Shown here piece after piece: positions 56,481 to 60,000 of a stretch of 60,000 bases of DNA (its first letter is position 1; each line of letters opens with the position of its first letter). Made by a program: the position numbers and the translations under genes. Origin of the DNA: Takakia lepidozioides (Eukaryota; Streptophyta; Takakiopsida; Takakiales; Takakiaceae); contig CM060734.1 in assembly GCA_030704615.1 (NCBI GenBank), forward strand, positions 15,068,001-15,128,000. Direction: 5' to 3'. The notes beneath the pieces are model-generated. The model was not told the DNA's origin. It was given only the letters and a program-made list of their open reading frames with translations, and ran no database searches.

Positions 56481-57637
56481 AGTACCATTGGGGATTCAAG
56501 CTCCACAAAATAGAATAGAATCCCATAGAGTTAAGTGCTGGACACGTCAACAAAATCCAGCCATGATAAAAGCACTAAGCCTAACTTGTACATGGCGTCT
56601 CCGCATGCATGCTAGGAACACTGAACTGCTTTCATGCCTTCTTCTCACTGCCAGCAATGTCTATGCCCGGGCGAACGAAATCTAAGCCCTCTTCATGTTC
56701 TTCTCTGGCAAAGACAATTCAGACCAACAACATCCTCCAACATTGTTTGCGTGGGACCTCTTCCTCGTTAGGTTGAGGCAAGACACAATTGGCAATATAG
56801 ATATCATTCACCTCAACCCGCCACAATCCCTCAGGTTAACACGGCAGTGATATGTATCTTTGCCAGGCACACCAGTGACAATTCCACTGGCAGCCCTGTG
56901 TCGTGGTAAATGATGATCAACAGGCTGATTTTGTCCTTCAACTTAAACTACACACAGCACCCACCATAAAACCCACATTAATCAACCCATGAAGACATAC
57001 ATGTACATTGAAAACTAGATAATGAGGACCGCCCAGTATAAGCAATCACTAAAAGTGTAGAGTACTTTTGGTAGCATAAGAATATCTGCCACTGTGGCAG
57101 GGGGTTGATATTTGGGGGTTGCCTTTGAAGGTGCCGCAGTTGGTGCACTATCAGTGGCAGTATCAAGAGCGGCTTTCTCAGCCTGCAAACATCACGCCCA
57201 ACACCCCTTAGCAGTTTCATTTAGCAATGATCTACTAATAGTTTGAAGTACCCAACATGTAAATGGCCACATTGTACAGAACTGATAGCCAACAGGTGCA
57301 TGCATGCTCACCTCTAGTACGGAAACTGCTGCATGGAGAGGTGCCTCTGAAGGCCCACCTGACTCTTACTCCCGCTAGAACTTGGTGTTATGTCACCATT
57401 TGCATCAGTTAAGGACTTTGTGCCTTTGGCAGCAGTGGCTCTGGTTACACGCCCTCCTTCACATGTACTTCTTCTTAGCTCCCTTCACGATGGCTGGGGC
57501 AGGGTCCTCTGCTTTAGTCCCCTTCTACATGCCAACAAAACAACAAGGTATTGTACATGAGTACGTCTTACCATACCTGATGCATAGAATCATGGCACAC
57601 ACCATAAATAGATCATTCATGAAAATGTTTTCAGAAG
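56481..57637. other. Intergenic / interior of possible CACTA-like element
   Basis: No recognised protein. Some stretches on the minus strand (57100-57200) may be exon remnants with Ala and Pro residues. Confidence 0.3.
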
Positions 57638-58301
57638 TCAAAAACAGAAAGCCCAATGACAGGAACCAAGACAAAGTCTTTGAGGGCGTACCTCTTTCTG
57701 TGGGGAAGTTGGCTTCACATGCTGATCTGCCAACCCCCTACTGTCACCCTTACCAGCACTCTCGGTGGAGCAGACGTCCTCACCAGCAGCCAATATTGCT
57801 GTCCCGCTAGCTCCACCTCCCTTCTTACGTGGCAATTTATCAGGAATTTCCTTGTGCCCCAATTTTACTTGGGTCACCACAAGGTCCTCAATGGCAGACG
57901 ACTTTGGCTTTTCCCCAACCTCAAGAGGTTCTCCCTGCACCTAAGCAAAACATACCAGAGCAGTAAACTTCAAAGTCAGCTAACACTGAATGGATGACAA
58001 CCACAAAAATAAGTTGGGGTGAAGGTACACAAACCACCTTCTCCGTAGCAGTCTTGCCTCCCAAGCCTGTGTCGGAATCGCAAGGTTCAATAACAGTACA
58101 TATTGGGATAGTAGTTGGAGGAAGGGCGGTTGCTGACATTCCCAACATCATTGCCATCAATGCATCCAGTTTTTTGCTATTGTCCGCAGAAGCCTTAACA
58201 ACTTCTCCTTTTATAGTGGCCAATTCGCCCTCAATCGTCGGGATCTGAACGTCTGACAAGGCAAGCACACTGCCCTCAAGGGACGACAGTCGAGACTGCA
58301 T
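57638..58301 (-). CDS. Unknown minus-strand exons, coiled-coil like (tentative)
   Basis: 58301-58030 reads MQSRLSSLEGSVLALSD, then VPTIEGELATIKGEVV-type heptads and ADNSKKLDALMAMML, a likely coiled coil. After what may be an intron, 57940-57680 reads EVGEKPKSSAIEDLVVTQ and a Lys/Gly-rich segment. No family recognised. It could belong to a CACTA-element protein or to a host gene that starts beyond the window. Confidence 0.35.
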
Positions 58302-58829
58302 CGCACTGCCCCCTCCCTATACAGCCAAATAAAGACACATAATCAGCCCGCATGGCCTGGCTACTGCTCCAGCAAAATGAATGCAACAAAAAAAAAAAAC
58401 CCACACGCCATTTACATGTGCACCTCCAATTGACTGGGAGCCTAAACCCTTGTCCGCCTTCGATGCGTGTTTCTAAAGTTGAAATATGAGGTGTAAAACA
58501 ACCACTCAGAAAGTGGTACCTTACAACTCTATGAGTAGAGACGTACAGTAGATTGTTGAAATTATTGTTTTTTAGGGACTTGGTATGGCATGTCTACCTT
58601 TGTATGAAGGCTGTAAATCCTCTAATCTTGCATCCACCATGCTTATAATGAATCTATGCGCAACACATGGGGTTACAAATGGCTTTGAGGATGAAATGTT
58701 CTCTTTGCTGCAGAAAACCTTGTTGCCACAACCAAACGTACTACCCACATCTTTCTACCATGCGAATGACCCTCGTGGGATGCTCCACTGCATGGTACGG
58801 GTCCTTGGGATCAACCACCCCCTTGTTCT

Positions 58830-59799
58830 TTCTCCCGGATCCCCTACCATGCGGTGGAGTCTGTTGGACATCCACCAGAGGGCCAGTATCTGCAACACTT
58901 CCCTGCCCACCTACCTGCCCTTATGCCCCCTTCCCCCTCCTTTCCCCACAGCACCATCAACATCCTTTCCCTTTGCCTTTCTACCTTTACCCGGTGTATC
59001 CTGAGTGGGAGGCTCCTTCTCTGCAAGAGTCCTCAAATTTCTATCATGAATTTTGAGGGCGGCTGCTGCGGTGCTGGCTGCTATACGCTCATTCTCTCTC
59101 CTCAAAGACACCTCCTGAGCTGGGGTCTCAGAAGCAGGGCAATCCAAATACCAACCACAAGCAGAAAGATGGTCTGGGCCCCAGTCATGCAAGATCCCCG
59201 TAGTAAACATGGTCTGGTTGCAGCAGGGACAAGCAAAAGGTCCATGAAATCAGGATGTTTGTCCAAGCAGTTCTTTGCCATGAGAACATACTTTATGTAC
59301 CTGCAGATATGAAGACCTGGGAAATTCACCTGAAGGTCACAATTGAACCACAAGGGGTTGTTCGTACTCAGTAATTACCCTTTAATGAAACAATGCCTCC
59401 CCTTCCTCTCATTTAACATTGATCAAGACAAAAGACTAGAAATGGTTATCAACTGTATATCATCAGGGCAATTAGTTTAACAAGAATCCGTTCCTGGGAC
59501 TCGTTTTTGATAGTACGTCCTACGAATGAGCTCATCCTGCAATACTGCAGATGGCAGCCTTTGAACTTAATTTTTGTGGGGTGGGGAGGAAAGGAAATGA
59601 ACATACTTACCAAAAGGAGTCCAAATGAGCCTTCAACATTTTTGAGTGGCACTGGCAGTTTATGAGTTTGCCCTCTCATATCCGGCTTGCATGGGAGACT
59701 ATATTTTATCAACATGAAAAGAATAGGTACTAAGGTCCTGTCATTAATCTCAAGGTATCTTGTAGGGGCACCATTACATGTGGGAAGGTCCTGTGCCAA
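58830..59799 (-). CDS. Unknown minus-strand multi-exon gene, 5' part (tentative)
   Basis: 59799-59613 reads YLEINDRTLVPILFML and LPCKPDMRGQTHKLPV, followed by a good donor (TTTTG|GTAAGTATG at about 59612). 59324-59210 reads VNFPGLHICRYIKYVLMA after a possible TTCAG acceptor. 59210-58911 reads ILHDWGPDHLSACGWYLD, then a charged helix (VSLRRENERIAASTAAAA) and a Lys/Gly-rich end. Frames do not join cleanly by eye. A further open stretch, 59951-59730, overlaps the upstream end. No domain recognised. Confidence 0.35.
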
Positions 59800-60000
59800 T
59801 AGGTTACCTCCACCTCTGTATCGTGAACTACATGCACACTTGTGGAGTCAGCTACCCTTATTCGAGAATTACACACAAGCTCAATCACTTGAACCTTCCC
59901 CTTTGGAATCTCCACAGATCTCTCTCCACCAGTAGAGCTGGAGGAGTACATATTGGCAAGGCTACTGCATCTGTTGTGTTGTCAATTGTATCGTATCATA

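Overview
The window looks like nuclear DNA of a streptophyte, most likely a land plant (a seed-free lineage would fit). Supporting signs are L1-type LINEs with the plant-style SWNIRG endonuclease start, Ty3/gypsy chromoviruses primed by initiator-Met tRNA, a Ty1/copia gag, tRNA-derived SINEs, CACTA-like termini with ACCACT subterminal repeats, and one clear host gene pair. The species cannot be named from sequence alone. Coding density is very low and almost every transposon gene is broken.

Layout: 0-5.3 kb holds fragments (gypsy RT, LINE-1 ORF2, gypsy integrase, copia gag). 5.6-9.4 kb is a pyrimidine-rich block with no recognised gene. 9.6-15.3 kb (minus) holds the most unusual material: a Crypton-type (DUF3504) tyrosine recombinase lying just downstream of a multi-exon gene that ends in a HECT ubiquitin-ligase domain. 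16-17 kb has a MITE-like element and a SINE. 17.9-23.1 kb is LINE-2, followed by a 0.6 kb array of palindromes. 25.9-32.8 kb is a young gypsy element (gypsy-1) whose 3' half is inverted in place. 32.8-38.6 kb is gypsy-2, which carries a piece of a C5-cytosine methyltransferase between gag and RT. 38.9-43.2 kb contains LTRs, duplicated UPF1-like helicase scraps, a CpG-rich block and tandem repeats. 43.9-46.3 kb is a second gypsy-1 family copy with a gag-integrase deletion fusion and a full 3' LTR. 47-49.7 kb has a SINE family and a long hairpin.

The only convincing host genes are at 50.6-53.3 kb: a small SERF/4F5 gene and a four-exon DUF300/TMEM184 (LAZ1-like) membrane-protein gene, head to head with about 400 bp between start codons. 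Beyond them are a third LINE fragment interrupted by a CACTA-like element that was then tandemly duplicated, and a set of minus-strand exon-like blocks running to the window end.

Two candidates for an undescribed system stand out: (i) the recombinase plus HECT-ligase neighbourhood, possibly one composite mobile element, and (ii) the methyltransferase-bearing gypsy element. Many inactivating changes are C-to-T (or G-to-A) in CG or CHG context, as expected from decay of methylated cytosines.
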